From contig JAJRTX010000207.1 in assembly GCA_021545665.1 (NCBI GenBank), positions 1 to 44,711 of the forward strand: DNA of 44,711 nucleotides, read 5' to 3'. The DNA is from Zetaproteobacteria bacterium. GTDB taxonomy: Bacteria; Pseudomonadota; Zetaproteobacteria; Mariprofundales; Mariprofundaceae. A program made the position numbers and the translations under genes. The notes below the pieces were generated by a model. It was not told the origin of the DNA. It made no database searches and saw only the letters and a program-made list of their open reading frames with translations. Shown here piece by piece: positions 16,976 to 26,477 of this stretch; the first letter of the stretch is position 1; each line of letters starts with the position of its first letter.

Positions 16976-19648
16976 CTATGACGCCAACGGGTTGGCTTTG
17001 TCGGGGTTGACGCCGTAAGACTTAATCGCTTCGCTGACGGTAGACAGCGGGATGGCCTGCTGATCGGCCAGCGCTTTGAGCGTGCGGATAACAATGTGAT
17101 AACGATCCACTTCGAAAAACTGGCGCAGTTCTTTACGCGCATCACTGCGTCCGAAACCATCTGTACCCAGTACCGAGTAGCTTTGCGGCAGGAATTCCCG
17201 AATCTGATCTGCGTAGGCGCGGATATAATCCGTAGCGGCAATAATCGGGCCGGGACGATTATGGAAGCATTTTTTCACATGGGAGATGCGTGGCTCATCT
17301 TCCGGATGCAGTGTATTCCAGCGTTCACAGTCGATGGCCTCGCGCGCCAGTTCATTGAAACTGGTCGCACTCCAGATATTGGCATCAATGCCAAAATCGC
17401 TGTCCAGCAATTCAGCGGCTGCAATCACTTCACGTAGAATGGTGCCACCGCCGATGAGCTCAACCACAGACTTCTTCTTGCTGCGTTTAGGAGCCTTACG
17501 GTATAAATAAAGGCCTTTGATAATATCATCTTCCACTCCGTCCGGCAGTGCAGGATGACTATAATTTTCATTCATCACCGTAACATAGAAGAATTTCTTT
17601 TCATGTTCGACAAACATGCGACGCATACCGGATTGAATAATCACAGCCAGTTCATAGGCAAAAGTCGGATCATAGGAAACACAGTTAGGAATGGTCGATG
17701 CCAACACCATACCCGTGCCATCCTGATGTTGTAACCCTTCTCCGGCCAGCGATGTTCTTCCCGCCGTACCACCGATCAGAAATCCACGTGTCTGAATATC
17801 ACCGGCAGCCCAGGCCAGATCGCCGACACGCTGAAAACCAAACATGGAGTAGCAGATATAAAATGGAATGACGGTTACAGCACTGTTGGAATAGGCTGTA
17901 GCCGCCGCCATCCACGATGACATGGCACCGGATTCATTAATACCTTCCTGCAACACCTGTCCTTCGCGGGCTTCGCGATAATAAAGCATCTGATCTGCAT
18001 CTTCCGGGGTGTAAAGCTGGCTTGACGGCGCATAAATACCCAACTGGCGGAACAGTCCCTCCATGCCAAATGTGCGCGCTTCATCAGGCACGATAGGCAC
18101 AATGCGATTGCCGATTTCCTTGTCACGGGTCAGTGCAGTAAGCAAACGTACAAAGGCCATGGTAGTGGAAAATGTGCGTTCGCCGCTGTCGCCAAGCAGA
18201 GCCTTGAATGCGGTCAGCGGTGGAATTTCCAGTTGTTCACATTCCGTGCGGCGAGACGGCAGGAAACCACCCAACGCCTGTCGCTGCCTGAGCATATATT
18301 TTATTTCCGGGCTATCAGCAGCAGGCCGGTAAAACGGAACATCCTCAAGTTGCTCATTGGACAGGGGCACTTTGAAACGGTCACGGAATTCAATCAGAGA
18401 ATCATGTGCCAGTTTTTTCTGCGAATGAGTGGTATTCTGGCCTTCGCCGGATTCCCCCATACCGTAGCCCTTAACCGTTTTAGCCAGCACTACAGTCGGC
18501 TGCCCCGTATGCGCAACAGCCTCGGCGTAGGCTGCATAAACCTTGTGCGGATCATGGCCGCCACGATTCAGGCGCCAGATATCATCATCGGACATGTTTG
18601 CGACCATAGCCTTGAGTTCCGGATATTTGCCGAAGAAATGCTCACGCGTATAAGCGCCGCCCTTGGCCTTGAATGCCTGGTATTCGCCATCAACAGCTTC
18701 CTCCATGCGTTTGCGCAACAGGCCTTTGGTGTCGCGTGCCAACAGTGGGTCCCAGTAACTGCCCCAGATCAGCTTAATCACATTCCAGCCGGCACCACGG
18801 AATTCACCTTCCAGCTCCTGAATAATCTTGCCATTGCCCCGCACCGGGCCATCCAGACGTTGCAGATTACAATTGACTACAAAAATCAGATTATCGAGCC
18901 TTTCACGTCCTGCCAGTGAAATCGCCCCCATGGTTTCCGGCTCATCGCTTTCACCATCGCCAATAAAGCACCACACCTTGCGACCGGATGTGTCTGCCAG
19001 TCCACGGTTATGCAGGTATTTGAGGAAACGGGCCTGATAAATCGCCTGTATCGGCCCCAGACCCATAGATACGGTGGGAAACTGCCAGAAATCAGGCATC
19101 AGCCATGGATGAGGATAGGATGAGAGTCCCTTCCCGCCTGCTTCACGGCGAAAATTCTTCAGATCCTTTTCCTGCAAACGGCCCTCAAGAAAGGCACGGG
19201 CATAAATGCCGGGGGCGGAATGGCCTTGAAAAAAGATCAGATCGCCACCGTGCTCCGCACTGGGCGCATGCCAGAAGTGATTAAAAGCGACATCATACAG
19301 TGTGGCAATGGAAGCAAAACTGGCAATATGTCCGCCAATGCCATCGCTTTGTTTATTGGCACGCATCACCATAGCCATCGCATTCCAGCGAATCAGTGCA
19401 TGGATACGTCTCTCCATCTCAGTATCACCGGGTGTACGCTGCTCACGCGAGGCAGGAATAGTATTAATATAAGCGGTATGAGGATTAAACGGGATATGTG
19501 TGCCCGCACGGTGTGCCTCATCGATCAGGGCTTCCAGTAAAAAATGAGCCCGCTCTCCACCCTCGCGTTCCAGCACACTGTTCAGGGAATCCAGCCATTC
19601 ACTGGTTTCTACCGGATCGATATCAATCGATTTCTTTTGTTCAGGCAT
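16976..19648 (-). CDS. aceE: Pyruvate dehydrogenase E1, homodimeric type
   Basis: An 890-residue thiamine-diphosphate enzyme that decarboxylates pyruvate and acetylates E2 lipoyl groups. The thiamine site is GDGE (230-233) through NCNLQ (259-263). The N-terminal IDPVETSEWLDSLNSV segment matches the E2-binding start of AceE, and length agrees with the single-chain E. coli type. An upstream in-frame ATG at 19660 adds four residues, but the sequence ATGGAG there works as the ribosome site for ATG 19648, so the later start is chosen. It heads the aceE-aceF-lpd operon. No pdhR-type regulator is adjacent. Confidence 0.93.
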   Translation of the reverse strand: MPEQKKSIDIDPVETSEWLDSLNSVLEREGGERAHFLLEALIDEAHRAGTHIPFNPHTAYINTIPASREQRTPGDTEMERRIHALIRWNAMAMVMRANKQSDGIGGHIASFASIATLYDVAFNHFWHAPSAEHGGDLIFFQGHSAPGIYARAFLEGRLQEKDLKNFRREAGGKGLSSYPHPWLMPDFWQFPTVSMGLGPIQAIYQARFLKYLHNRGLADTSGRKVWCFIGDGESDEPETMGAISLAGRERLDNLIFVVNCNLQRLDGPVRGNGKIIQELEGEFRGAGWNVIKLIWGSYWDPLLARDTKGLLRKRMEEAVDGEYQAFKAKGGAYTREHFFGKYPELKAMVANMSDDDIWRLNRGGHDPHKVYAAYAEAVAHTGQPTVVLAKTVKGYGMGESGEGQNTTHSQKKLAHDSLIEFRDRFKVPLSNEQLEDVPFYRPAADSPEIKYMLRQRQALGGFLPSRRTECEQLEIPPLTAFKALLGDSGERTFSTTMAFVRLLTALTRDKEIGNRIVPIVPDEARTFGMEGLFRQLGIYAPSSQLYTPEDADQMLYYREAREGQVLQEGINESGAMSSWMAAATAYSNSAVTVIPFYICYSMFGFQRVGDLAWAAGDIQTRGFLIGGTAGRTSLAGEGLQHQDGTGMVLASTIPNCVSYDPTFAYELAVIIQSGMRRMFVEHEKKFFYVTVMNENYSHPALPDGVEDDIIKGLYLYRKAPKRSKKKSVVELIGGGTILREVIAAAELLDSDFGIDANIWSATSFNELAREAIDCERWNTLHPEDEPRISHVKKCFHNRPGPIIAATDYIRAYADQIREFLPQSYSVLGTDGFGRSDARKELRQFFEVDRYHIVIRTLKALADQQAIPLSTVSEAIKSYGVNPDKANPLAS

Positions 19649-20052
19649 CAGTTTCTCCATTCCAGCTGACTATGACAGACATAGCACCTTGGTCGTTATT
19701 CAGGCTGACGAACTTTCAAACACAATAATCGTTGCCTGCTGAGCAAGCAATAATCATTTTAGCAATTTCAACTGTTGCAGCTTTAGAAAAGTGCAAATAC
19801 AAAGGCGAGTATTCTAGTCCTGATTGCAGAGGGTAACAACGTGAATAAGTTTATGGGTATTTTTTTAGTTACTTTCAGATGCGTATATATATCCCCAAAG
19901 AAACTAATATCCACCCTATAAGAATGAGCATCGCCCAGACAGTAATAGTGTAAAAAAATAAACGGCTTACTTCTGATTAAATACTCAGCATCAATTTCAT
20001 GTAGGCTTCGGAACGACCTAACAACTTCAGATATAGGATCCTAAACAAAAAA
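19649..20052. other. Intergenic region between aceE and the NnrS-like gene
   Basis: About 400 bp of AT-rich sequence between two divergent genes. It must hold their promoters, but I find no convincing -35/-10 pair; the direct repeat GATTATTG on the minus strand (two copies about 25 bp apart near 19724 and 19749) is the only regulatory-looking element. A possible decayed small membrane-protein frame lies at 19875-20000 on the minus strand and is reported separately. A 26-codon plus-strand frame at 19841 is not convincing. Confidence 0.5.
19875..20000 (-). pseudogene. Possible decayed small membrane-protein gene
   Basis: Read from ATG 20000, seven codons are followed by an in-frame TAA (19977-19979). 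The same frame then continues for 33 codons without interruption to TGA at 19875. That second part encodes a charged start (SEVSR) and a strong membrane helix (FFYTITVWAMLILIGWILV). It contains no good start codon before the internal ATG near 19931. It may be a small single-pass protein gene broken by a stop, or a chance hydrophobic frame in AT-rich DNA. No ribosome site is seen. Confidence 0.2.
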
Positions 20053-21213
20053 ATGATTAATTTAAAACCCAACAGTTCAACCTTTAAAATTACACCTCAA
20101 AAAAGAACGCGACAACCAATTGTTCACCAGTTCTGGAAGTTATCCATCGCATTCGGCCTGCTCATCGGCTTTCCCGCAGGCTTATATCTCTGGCTTCAAC
20201 TTGGTGGCCAAATTCAACCTGCAGAAAATTATCCTTATATCGTGAATCTGCATGCCACAAGCCAAATAATCGTTTTTTTCGGCCTGTTTATCCTGGGCTT
20301 CGTTTATACCGCCGGTTACCATCTCAATGGTGGGCAAGCCAAACCCATCAAACAGATATTCTGGGTTCTACCGGCTATCGCAGCTGGCTATATCCTGTAT
20401 CTGATTCCGCCTCTTGAGCCATTGGGCAAACTGATCATGTCGGTCTCTTTCGCCTATAGCGGCTTAATGATGCTTGGCGCTGCCAGGGAAGGACAGTTCT
20501 CCAGGCCGGTGATTACTACCCTGAGTCTGACCGGACTCCTTACTTTTGCAGCCGCTCCCTGGCTACAGCTTACAGATATAAAAATCGCCTTCTTTGTCGT
20601 CATGACCGGGCCATTTCTCTTTGTTCTGATGGCAGGGTTGCAATTGATTCCCAATGTTATGAAGGGAAACCGTCTGGAGGGAAAACCGGGCCGGGTTTTT
20701 ATTTTCCTGATCGCGATAGCATATTTGACGACTGGCTACGGTACATTCATCAGCGAAGTTAATCCGGCTCTCATTGCCCTGTCTTTTATGCTTCCTGTTA
20801 TCGTCTACCTGACACAGGTTAATATCTTCAAAGCACTGAACCACTGCGGCCCCACTTCCCTGTCCATTGCCTTCACCGCCGGATTTTCATGGTTTTTTAT
20901 CGCTATGATCCTGCTCGCTATCCACGGAGAGACATTTCTGGAGAATGCCCTGCACCTGATTATTCTGGGGCAGATCACTACCCACGTGATTGCAGTTGGA
21001 GCCAGGGTGATTGGCTTTTTTTCCGGAGATTACACCATCAGCGATGCCAGACTGACGTGGCTGGTTCTTCTCTGGCAACTGGTTCCATTTACCCGGGGTC
21101 TGGATTCACTCATAGATTTTCCTGACAGGACAGCCTGGATTACCACAACGGTGACAGTTGCGGTGCTGCTTCCCTGGGCCATACTGATGCTGGCCAGAAT
21201 CCGTAAAGTCTAG
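20053..21213 (+). CDS. NnrS-like heme-copper-type membrane protein
   Basis: A 386-residue integral membrane protein with about twelve hydrophobic segments. The segment NLHATSQIIVFFGLFILGF and the later HLIILGQITTHVIAVGARVIGFFSG match the placement of conserved histidines and the T-RV-LGHTG region of NnrS proteins, though the match is divergent. NnrS proteins are linked to nitric-oxide and nitrosative stress and bind heme and copper. No denitrification genes lie nearby, so the physiological role is open. The first 30 residues are polar and cytoplasmic. There is no good Shine-Dalgarno sequence ahead of ATG 20053. It stands alone between two long gaps. Confidence 0.55.
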   Translation: MINLKPNSSTFKITPQKRTRQPIVHQFWKLSIAFGLLIGFPAGLYLWLQLGGQIQPAENYPYIVNLHATSQIIVFFGLFILGFVYTAGYHLNGGQAKPIKQIFWVLPAIAAGYILYLIPPLEPLGKLIMSVSFAYSGLMMLGAAREGQFSRPVITTLSLTGLLTFAAAPWLQLTDIKIAFFVVMTGPFLFVLMAGLQLIPNVMKGNRLEGKPGRVFIFLIAIAYLTTGYGTFISEVNPALIALSFMLPVIVYLTQVNIFKALNHCGPTSLSIAFTAGFSWFFIAMILLAIHGETFLENALHLIILGQITTHVIAVGARVIGFFSGDYTISDARLTWLVLLWQLVPFTRGLDSLIDFPDRTAWITTTVTVAVLLPWAILMLARIRKV

Positions 21214-21605
21214 GGTTTTTCCCATAAACTAAATCAAACAACAGCAACATTTAAGCCCTTTCAAAGATTTGTCTTCGACATTTTTCTTGCCGGCTATTGT
21301 CCTTGCAGTTATCGAACTTGCTATGTTCACCGCTCTCGAAACCGACCTTATAAATGGCGAAGATCTGGCTGACAATATCAACATGAAGAACGTTCGACAT
21401 ATTCTGGATATGACAGGTTTCGGAAAATCAAGTAATCACCTCATTGGTGACAATAATTTCTCGGAATATCAGACGATTCAAAGGGTTTCAACATGCGTCA
21501 TATGTCAATATCGGCTCCTGGGTTGACGCTTCACATTGACCGGAGAACATGGAGCCTTAGAATTAGTCACCCTTTTGGTGAAACAGGGGCAAGGAGTCAA
21601 CAGCT
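21214..21605. other. Intergenic region before xseB-ispA-dxs
   Basis: About 390 bp without a gene I can support. A TTG-started frame of 85 codons (21269-21526) has no ribosome site and unremarkable composition. A small hairpin, TCACC-CTTTT-GGTGA, lies at 21567-21581 just before the xseB ribosome site (AAGGAG, 21591-21596) and could affect its translation. No riboswitch fold is recognised. Confidence 0.5.
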
Positions 21606-21821
21606 GTGAGCAGCGAACTTGATGTCAACAAAATTTCATTTGAGCAGGCGTTAAACCAACTGACCAGGCTGGTTGAAAAACTGGAATCCGGTGAACTGCC
21701 ACTGGAAGAGAGTGTGGCTGCTTTTGAACAGGGAGTGAAATTTTCTCGTCGCTGTGAGGCTTTGCTGGATCAGGCGGAACAGCGCCTACAGGTACTGAAC
21801 GACAGCGAAGACGATAGCTAA
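21606..21821 (+). CDS. xseB: Exodeoxyribonuclease VII small subunit
   Basis: A 71-residue protein, the multi-copy small subunit of exonuclease VII, which degrades single-stranded DNA. The helical pattern SFEQALNQLTRLVEKLESGELPLEES is the family hallmark (segment FEQALNQLTRLVEKLE at about 11-26), followed by FEQGVKFSRRCEALLDQAEQ. The start is GTG, nine bases after AAGGAG. Its stop is immediately followed by the ispA ATG. The xseB-ispA-dxs order is conserved in many proteobacteria, which supports the call. The large subunit XseA is not in the window. Confidence 0.93.
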   Translation: MSSELDVNKISFEQALNQLTRLVEKLESGELPLEESVAAFEQGVKFSRRCEALLDQAEQRLQVLNDSEDDS

Positions 21822-22721
21822 ATGCAGGCTCCTGAATTTCTTTCTTTGCATGCCAGTCATGTTGATGAAGCTCTGGCTGAAATGCTGGACTCACGCCACT
21901 GTGTGATAGTTGAGCGTTTACTGTCTGCTATGCGCTACAGCCTGCTGGCGGGAGGAAAGCGTATTCGCCCGGCCTTATTGCTGGAATGCTATCGGGCCTG
22001 CGGCGGCAAGGACATTGATTCGGTAATGCCGGCAGCGCTTGCTATTGAATGCATGCACACATACAGCCTGATCCATGATGATTTGCCATGCATGGATGAT
22101 GATGATTTACGCCGGGGCAGGGCTACTTGTCATAAGAAGTTTGATGAGGCAACAGCGGTACTGGCAGCTGATGCATTGCAGGCACTGGCATTTGAACTGC
22201 TGTCCGGTATGAATGTTTGCGGCGAAACCCGTTTGAAGCTGATTCAGAAACTAGCCATAGCTTCCGGTTGTCAGGGCATGGTAGGCGGCCAGATGATGGA
22301 TATGCAGGCTGTCAATCATGCCAGCAATGATGATATAACTGATGTGCTGGTTGTTGAGCGCATTCATGTACATAAGACAGGTGCATTACTGTGTTGGTGT
22401 TGCGAAGCGGGAGCTCTGCTGGCCACTGACAAAGAAGACAAGCGCAAAGCCTGTGCCCGCTATGGCAAAGCTGTAGGTCTGTTATTTCAGATTGCAGATG
22501 ACATTCTCGATGCTACTGCCAGCTCAGCTCAGCTGGGCAAAAGTGCCGGAAAAGATAAGGCCCAGAATAAAGTAACTTATGTTTCGATACTGGGTTTAAA
22601 ACGATCTCGAGAATTAGCCAATGAAATGCGCGATCTAGCCATGGATGCCTGCCAGCCACTGGGCAATCAGGCAGCAACGTTACATATACTGGCTGATTAT
22701 ATTCTGGAGCGTGGGCAATGA
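21822..22721 (+). CDS. ispA: Farnesyl diphosphate synthase
   Basis: A 299-residue prenyltransferase condensing IPP with DMAPP and GPP to make FPP for quinones and undecaprenyl carriers. The first aspartate-rich motif is DDLPCMDDDDLRRGR (86-100) and the second is DDILD (226-230). GGKRIRP (44-50) is the IPP site. Length equals the E. coli enzyme. It begins directly after the xseB stop and overlaps dxs by ATGA, so the three genes are one operon. The many cysteines near residue 191-194 (CWCC) are unusual but lie outside the active site. Confidence 0.95.
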   Translation: MQAPEFLSLHASHVDEALAEMLDSRHCVIVERLLSAMRYSLLAGGKRIRPALLLECYRACGGKDIDSVMPAALAIECMHTYSLIHDDLPCMDDDDLRRGRATCHKKFDEATAVLAADALQALAFELLSGMNVCGETRLKLIQKLAIASGCQGMVGGQMMDMQAVNHASNDDITDVLVVERIHVHKTGALLCWCCEAGALLATDKEDKRKACARYGKAVGLLFQIADDILDATASSAQLGKSAGKDKAQNKVTYVSILGLKRSRELANEMRDLAMDACQPLGNQAATLHILADYILERGQ

Positions 22722-24574
22722 CTTATCCCCTGCTTGAACGTATTGAGGGCACTGCCGGTCTCAAGGCACTTTATGAAGATCAGCTGCCTCAACTGGCTCA
22801 GGAAATGCGTGATTACCTGATCGAAACGCTGGCCCCTATCGGCGGACATCTGGGTGCAGGACTGGGTGTAATTGAACTAACTATTGCCCTGCATTATCTG
22901 TTTGATTCGCCGCGTGACAAAATTATCTGGGATGTCGGTCATCAGGCATACCCGCACAAAATTCTGACCGGTCGTCTGTCGCGCATGCCCGGCATACGTC
23001 AGTATGGCGGCCTGAGCGGTTTCACCAATCGCAGCGAATCCGAGCACGATCCATTCGGTACAGGCCATGCATCAACATCGATTTCAGCAGCTTTCGGCAT
23101 GGCGACCGGACGCGATTTAAGCGAGGATCATCATCAGGTTGTGGCCGTGATCGGTGATGCCGCACTGTCCGGCGGCATGGCTTTTGAGGCACTCAATCAT
23201 GCCGGCACCCATAATAATCGATTGCTGGTGATTCTGAATGATAATGAAATGTCGATTGCGCCCAATGTCGGCGCCATGTCTGCCTATCTGGCCCGCATCA
23301 TTACCGGCAAACCTTATACGCAGGTCAAGGATACAGCCAGGCGCATTCTGGAAAAACTGCCCGGCGCTCTGGATGCCGCCAAGCGTATGGAAGAGCATGT
23401 GAAGGGCATGATCGTGCCGGGCACATTGTTTGAAGAAATGGGCTTTCGCTATATCGGCCCGATTGATGGTCATAACTTCAACCATTTGTTACCGACTCTG
23501 GCCAATTGCAGAGAGCTGGAAGGCCCTGTATTGCTGCACACCATAACCAAAAAAGGGCTGGGGTTCCCCCCTGCCGAGGATGATCCGGAAACCTGGCATG
23601 GTCTGGGTCCCTACAGCGTACAAACCGGCAAACCGCATAAAAACAGTGGCAGTCCGCCCAGCTTCACCGAGGTGTTTGCTCATGCCCTGACCGACATGGC
23701 GGATAAGGATGAACGCATTGTGGCCATTACGGCTGCCATGCCTGCCGGCACAGGTCTTTCGCATTTTGCCAGCCAGCATCCCGAACGCTTTTTCGATGTC
23801 GGCATTGCCGAGCAACATGCCGTGACCTTTGCTGCCGGTCTGGCTGCAGCAGGAAAGCGACCATTTGTGACGATTTATTCCACCTTTATGCAACGTGCCT
23901 ATGATCAGGTCGTGCATGATGTCTGCATTCAAAATCTGCCCGTAGCCTTCTGCATGGATCGGGCCGGTATCGTTGGTGCCGATGGTGCAACCCATACAGG
24001 TATGTTTGATATTGCCTTCATGCAAAATCTGCCCAATATGATCGTAATGGCCCCCAAGGATGAGGCGGAACTGCGCCATATGTTACTGACTGCACTTTCC
24101 ATAGACCGGCCGGTGGCTATCCGTTACCCACGCGGCAATGGTTATGGCGTTGAGCTTGGAGAAGCCTGTGAACTGCCTGTCGGGCAGGCCGAGATGCTCG
24201 AAGATGGCGATGCAGGTCTGGTGATTGCAGTCGGCACGCGTGTTCGTGACAGCTTGCAGGCGGTGGAAACTCTGCGCAAAGAAGATGATCGGGCCTTCAG
24301 CCTGTTGAATTTACGTTTCATTAAACCACTGGATGAGCAGGCGATCCTGTCACAGCTCAAAGCAGATAGGCCGCTGGTGGTGGTTGAAGAGGGCGTGGCC
24401 CGTGGTGGCGTTGGCGAACATATTGCCGCCATCGCTCTGAAATCAGGCTGGTCCGGCCCGTTTATCCATATAGCCATGCCCGATGCCTTTCCCGCCCATG
24501 GCACACAAGCTGAAATTCTGCGCGATCTCGGTCTTGATGCCGAAAGCATTGTCAAACATTTACGCACTGTATAA
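22718..24574 (+). CDS. dxs: 1-deoxy-D-xylulose-5-phosphate synthase
   Basis: A 618-residue thiamine-diphosphate enzyme joining pyruvate and glyceraldehyde-3-phosphate, the first step of the DXP isoprenoid pathway. It has WDVGHQAYPHKILTGR (71-86), the thiamine motif from GDAALSGG (146-153) to NDNEMSI (174-180), and the second-half DVGIAEQHAV with the catalytic glutamate. Length is normal. It overlaps ispA by four bases and precedes tlyA by 28 bp, so product and user of the pathway are made together. Confidence 0.96.
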   Translation: MTYPLLERIEGTAGLKALYEDQLPQLAQEMRDYLIETLAPIGGHLGAGLGVIELTIALHYLFDSPRDKIIWDVGHQAYPHKILTGRLSRMPGIRQYGGLSGFTNRSESEHDPFGTGHASTSISAAFGMATGRDLSEDHHQVVAVIGDAALSGGMAFEALNHAGTHNNRLLVILNDNEMSIAPNVGAMSAYLARIITGKPYTQVKDTARRILEKLPGALDAAKRMEEHVKGMIVPGTLFEEMGFRYIGPIDGHNFNHLLPTLANCRELEGPVLLHTITKKGLGFPPAEDDPETWHGLGPYSVQTGKPHKNSGSPPSFTEVFAHALTDMADKDERIVAITAAMPAGTGLSHFASQHPERFFDVGIAEQHAVTFAAGLAAAGKRPFVTIYSTFMQRAYDQVVHDVCIQNLPVAFCMDRAGIVGADGATHTGMFDIAFMQNLPNMIVMAPKDEAELRHMLLTALSIDRPVAIRYPRGNGYGVELGEACELPVGQAEMLEDGDAGLVIAVGTRVRDSLQAVETLRKEDDRAFSLLNLRFIKPLDEQAILSQLKADRPLVVVEEGVARGGVGEHIAAIALKSGWSGPFIHIAMPDAFPAHGTQAEILRDLGLDAESIVKHLRTV

Positions 24575-24602
24575 CTGAATCATTGCTCGATCCTGAATAT
24601 TT

Positions 24603-25349
24603 ATGGTAGCCAAGATTAAGAAAGAACGTCTGGATCAGTTGCTAACCCATAGAGACTTAGCTACATCCACCGCTTTGGCACAGCGACTGATTATGGCCGG
24701 ACTGGTTTATGTCGATGGGCAGAAAGCAGACAAGGCAGGCATGTCCTACCGTGAAGATGCCGAAATAAAAGTGCGTGAAGTATTGAAGTATGTCTCACGC
24801 GGCGGCCTGAAACTGGAAAAGGCGCTGGAAGTTTTTGCTCTCAAAACTACTGACGCGGTTTGCCTGGATGTCGGCGCCTCCACTGGCGGTTTTACCGATG
24901 TACTGTTACAACACGGAGCACAGAAAGTGTATGCCGTTGATGTCGGCCATGGCCAGCTGCATTACAAATTGCAGCATGATGATCGCGTCATCAATCTGGA
25001 AAAAACGCATGTACGCAAGCTCGATAACACCCTGATTCCGGAACCAGTTGATGGGTTGGTAATTGATACCTCATTTATTTCCCTGACCAAAGTACTGCCC
25101 TGCGCCTGGCCGTTTGTGAAACCGGGCGGTTGGTGTGTGGCACTGATCAAACCCCAGTTCGAGGTGGAGCCAAAGCATCTGGATAAAGGCGTAGTGCGCT
25201 ATGAAGAACGCCGACAACAAGCTATCAGCAAAGTTTGTCAAATGCTCCCGGAACTCAAAGGCGCTGAAACAATCGGCATCACCGAATCCCCCATCTACGG
25301 CCCCAAAGGCAATGTCGAATATCTGCTTGTTTTAAAACGATTGCCTTAA
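24603..25349 (+). CDS. tlyA: TlyA-family 2'-O-ribose rRNA methyltransferase
   Basis: A 248-residue RNA-binding methyltransferase. Residues about 8-65 form an S4 domain (RLDQLLTHRDLATSTALAQR), joined to a FtsJ-like fold with YVSRGGLKLEKAL, motif I DVGASTGGFTDVLL and the later DTSFISLTKVLP. TlyA proteins methylate 16S and/or 23S rRNA and are also annotated as hemolysins. It follows dxs by 28 bp, a linkage seen in many genomes. Its last four bases overlap the end of the convergent phosphatase gene. Confidence 0.88.
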   Translation: MVAKIKKERLDQLLTHRDLATSTALAQRLIMAGLVYVDGQKADKAGMSYREDAEIKVREVLKYVSRGGLKLEKALEVFALKTTDAVCLDVGASTGGFTDVLLQHGAQKVYAVDVGHGQLHYKLQHDDRVINLEKTHVRKLDNTLIPEPVDGLVIDTSFISLTKVLPCAWPFVKPGGWCVALIKPQFEVEPKHLDKGVVRYEERRQQAISKVCQMLPELKGAETIGITESPIYGPKGNVEYLLVLKRLP

Positions 25350-25834
25350 ACTCTATCTTGCTCACTTTCCAGATAATCCAGTAGTTTTTCTGCATTGGCT
25401 GCGAGCATCAGGTAGGCATCTTCAAAGCCATCTGGGCCGCCGTAGTAGGGGTCTGGCACATCGGATATTCGCTCGTCGCTTTCAAACTGGCGCATCAGCA
25501 ACAGTCGCGATTCTGGTACACCCATGCGTAACAGATCAGTCCGGTTTTCGGCATCCATGGCAATGAGCCAGTCCCAGTCTGCGATATTGCGCGCAGTGAT
25601 TTGCTGAGCTCTATGGTCACTTAGATCCAGATTGTATTCTCTGGCTTTGGCTGCCGAGCGCGGGTCAGCTGCACCGCCGATATGCCAGCTGCCAGTGCCA
25701 GCCGATTCAAAGTGATAGTGATGCAGTTGGCGCTTTCTGGCTGCTTCGCGCACCACCACCTCGGCCAGTGGTGAACGGCAGATATTACCGAGACAGACAA
25801 ACAGTACGCGGATACTTTTCTCAGCTGTGAGCAT
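25346..25834 (-). CDS. Low-molecular-weight protein tyrosine phosphatase
   Basis: A 162-residue cytosolic phosphatase. The active loop CLGNICRS (C14 to S21, CX5R) is intact, and the general acid lies in DVPDPYYGG. The STAG-like FESAGTGSWHIGGAADPRS (fragment SAGTGSWHIGG) matches the eukaryote-like branch rather than the Wzb capsule branch. It is the third gene of galU-tsaB-phosphatase, overlapping tsaB by 14 bp. Substrate unknown; envelope-polysaccharide tyrosine kinases are possible partners, but none is in the window. Confidence 0.88.
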   Translation of the reverse strand: MLTAEKSIRVLFVCLGNICRSPLAEVVVREAARKRQLHHYHFESAGTGSWHIGGAADPRSAAKAREYNLDLSDHRAQQITARNIADWDWLIAMDAENRTDLLRMGVPESRLLLMRQFESDERISDVPDPYYGGPDGFEDAYLMLAANAEKLLDYLESEQDRV

Positions 25835-26477
25835 TTCTCTCCGCTTGTGATAACTGCAAATATACAGGTAAAGGGAAACGTGGCAGAGCCGACCAGTTGC
25901 TTGTATTGGCCATGGCCGTTTTCACTGTCCGGGCCAGCGCATCACTGCGGCCCAGTTGCAAAGGTTGTTGTTGCCATGGTAATGGCTCTGGTACTTGATT
26001 CAGGCTGACAAAATCCATTGTCGGGAGTGCTGCGACCGCTTGCCAACTCAGGCAGGCATCTTCCTGAAAAGCTTCGCCATGATGATAATGGCCAATAAAG
26101 GCCTCTCTTGCTCTGGCATCTTCGATGACCCGGATCGGATCGGGTAAATCAGCTTGTACTGCTGTGATGGCAAGTGAAGAGATGTGCAGAATCGGCAAAT
26201 TCAGGCCTGTATTGATACCGGCCAGTGTGGCCGCTGCAATGCGCAGACCGGTAAATGAACCCGGTCCGTGGCTGAATGCCAGAACGTCCAGATCGCTCCA
26301 GCCCAACTCTGCCTGCCTGAGCAGATCGTCCAGCATCGGCATGATTTTGGTTGAGCGCGTTTTATGTTCCGAATTGGCAGAAGCGGTTGAAAGGAAGGTG
26401 TTTCCTTCACTTAAAATACAGGAACTGATTTCTCCATAGGCAGTATCCAGTGCCAGAATGGAAAGACTATCCTTCAC
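25821..26477 (-). CDS. tsaB: tRNA threonylcarbamoyladenosine synthesis protein TsaB
   Basis: A 218-residue ASKHA-fold protein that pairs with TsaD to place the threonylcarbamoyl group on A37 of ANN-decoding tRNAs. It begins LALDTAYGEISSCIL, has LDVLAFSHGPGSFTGLRI (fragment SHGPGSFTGLRI, the most conserved TsaB motif) and then RAREAFIGHY. The start overlaps the galU stop by ATGA. A TsaC-like gene for the first step of the same pathway lies 5 kb away at 30608. Confidence 0.9.
   Translation of the reverse strand: MKDSLSILALDTAYGEISSCILSEGNTFLSTASANSEHKTRSTKIMPMLDDLLRQAELGWSDLDVLAFSHGPGSFTGLRIAAATLAGINTGLNLPILHISSLAITAVQADLPDPIRVIEDARAREAFIGHYHHGEAFQEDACLSWQAVAALPTMDFVSLNQVPEPLPWQQQPLQLGRSDALARTVKTAMANTSNWSALPRFPLPVYLQLSQAERNAHS

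Noticed and set aside
19841..19921. A 26-codon plus-strand frame starting GTG behind GAGGG
   Set aside because: Short, no conserved features, and it lies across the possible minus-strand frame in AT-rich DNA.
21269..21526. An 85-codon frame in the xseB upstream gap
   Set aside because: TTG start without a ribosome site and composition unlike a stable protein; no family likeness.
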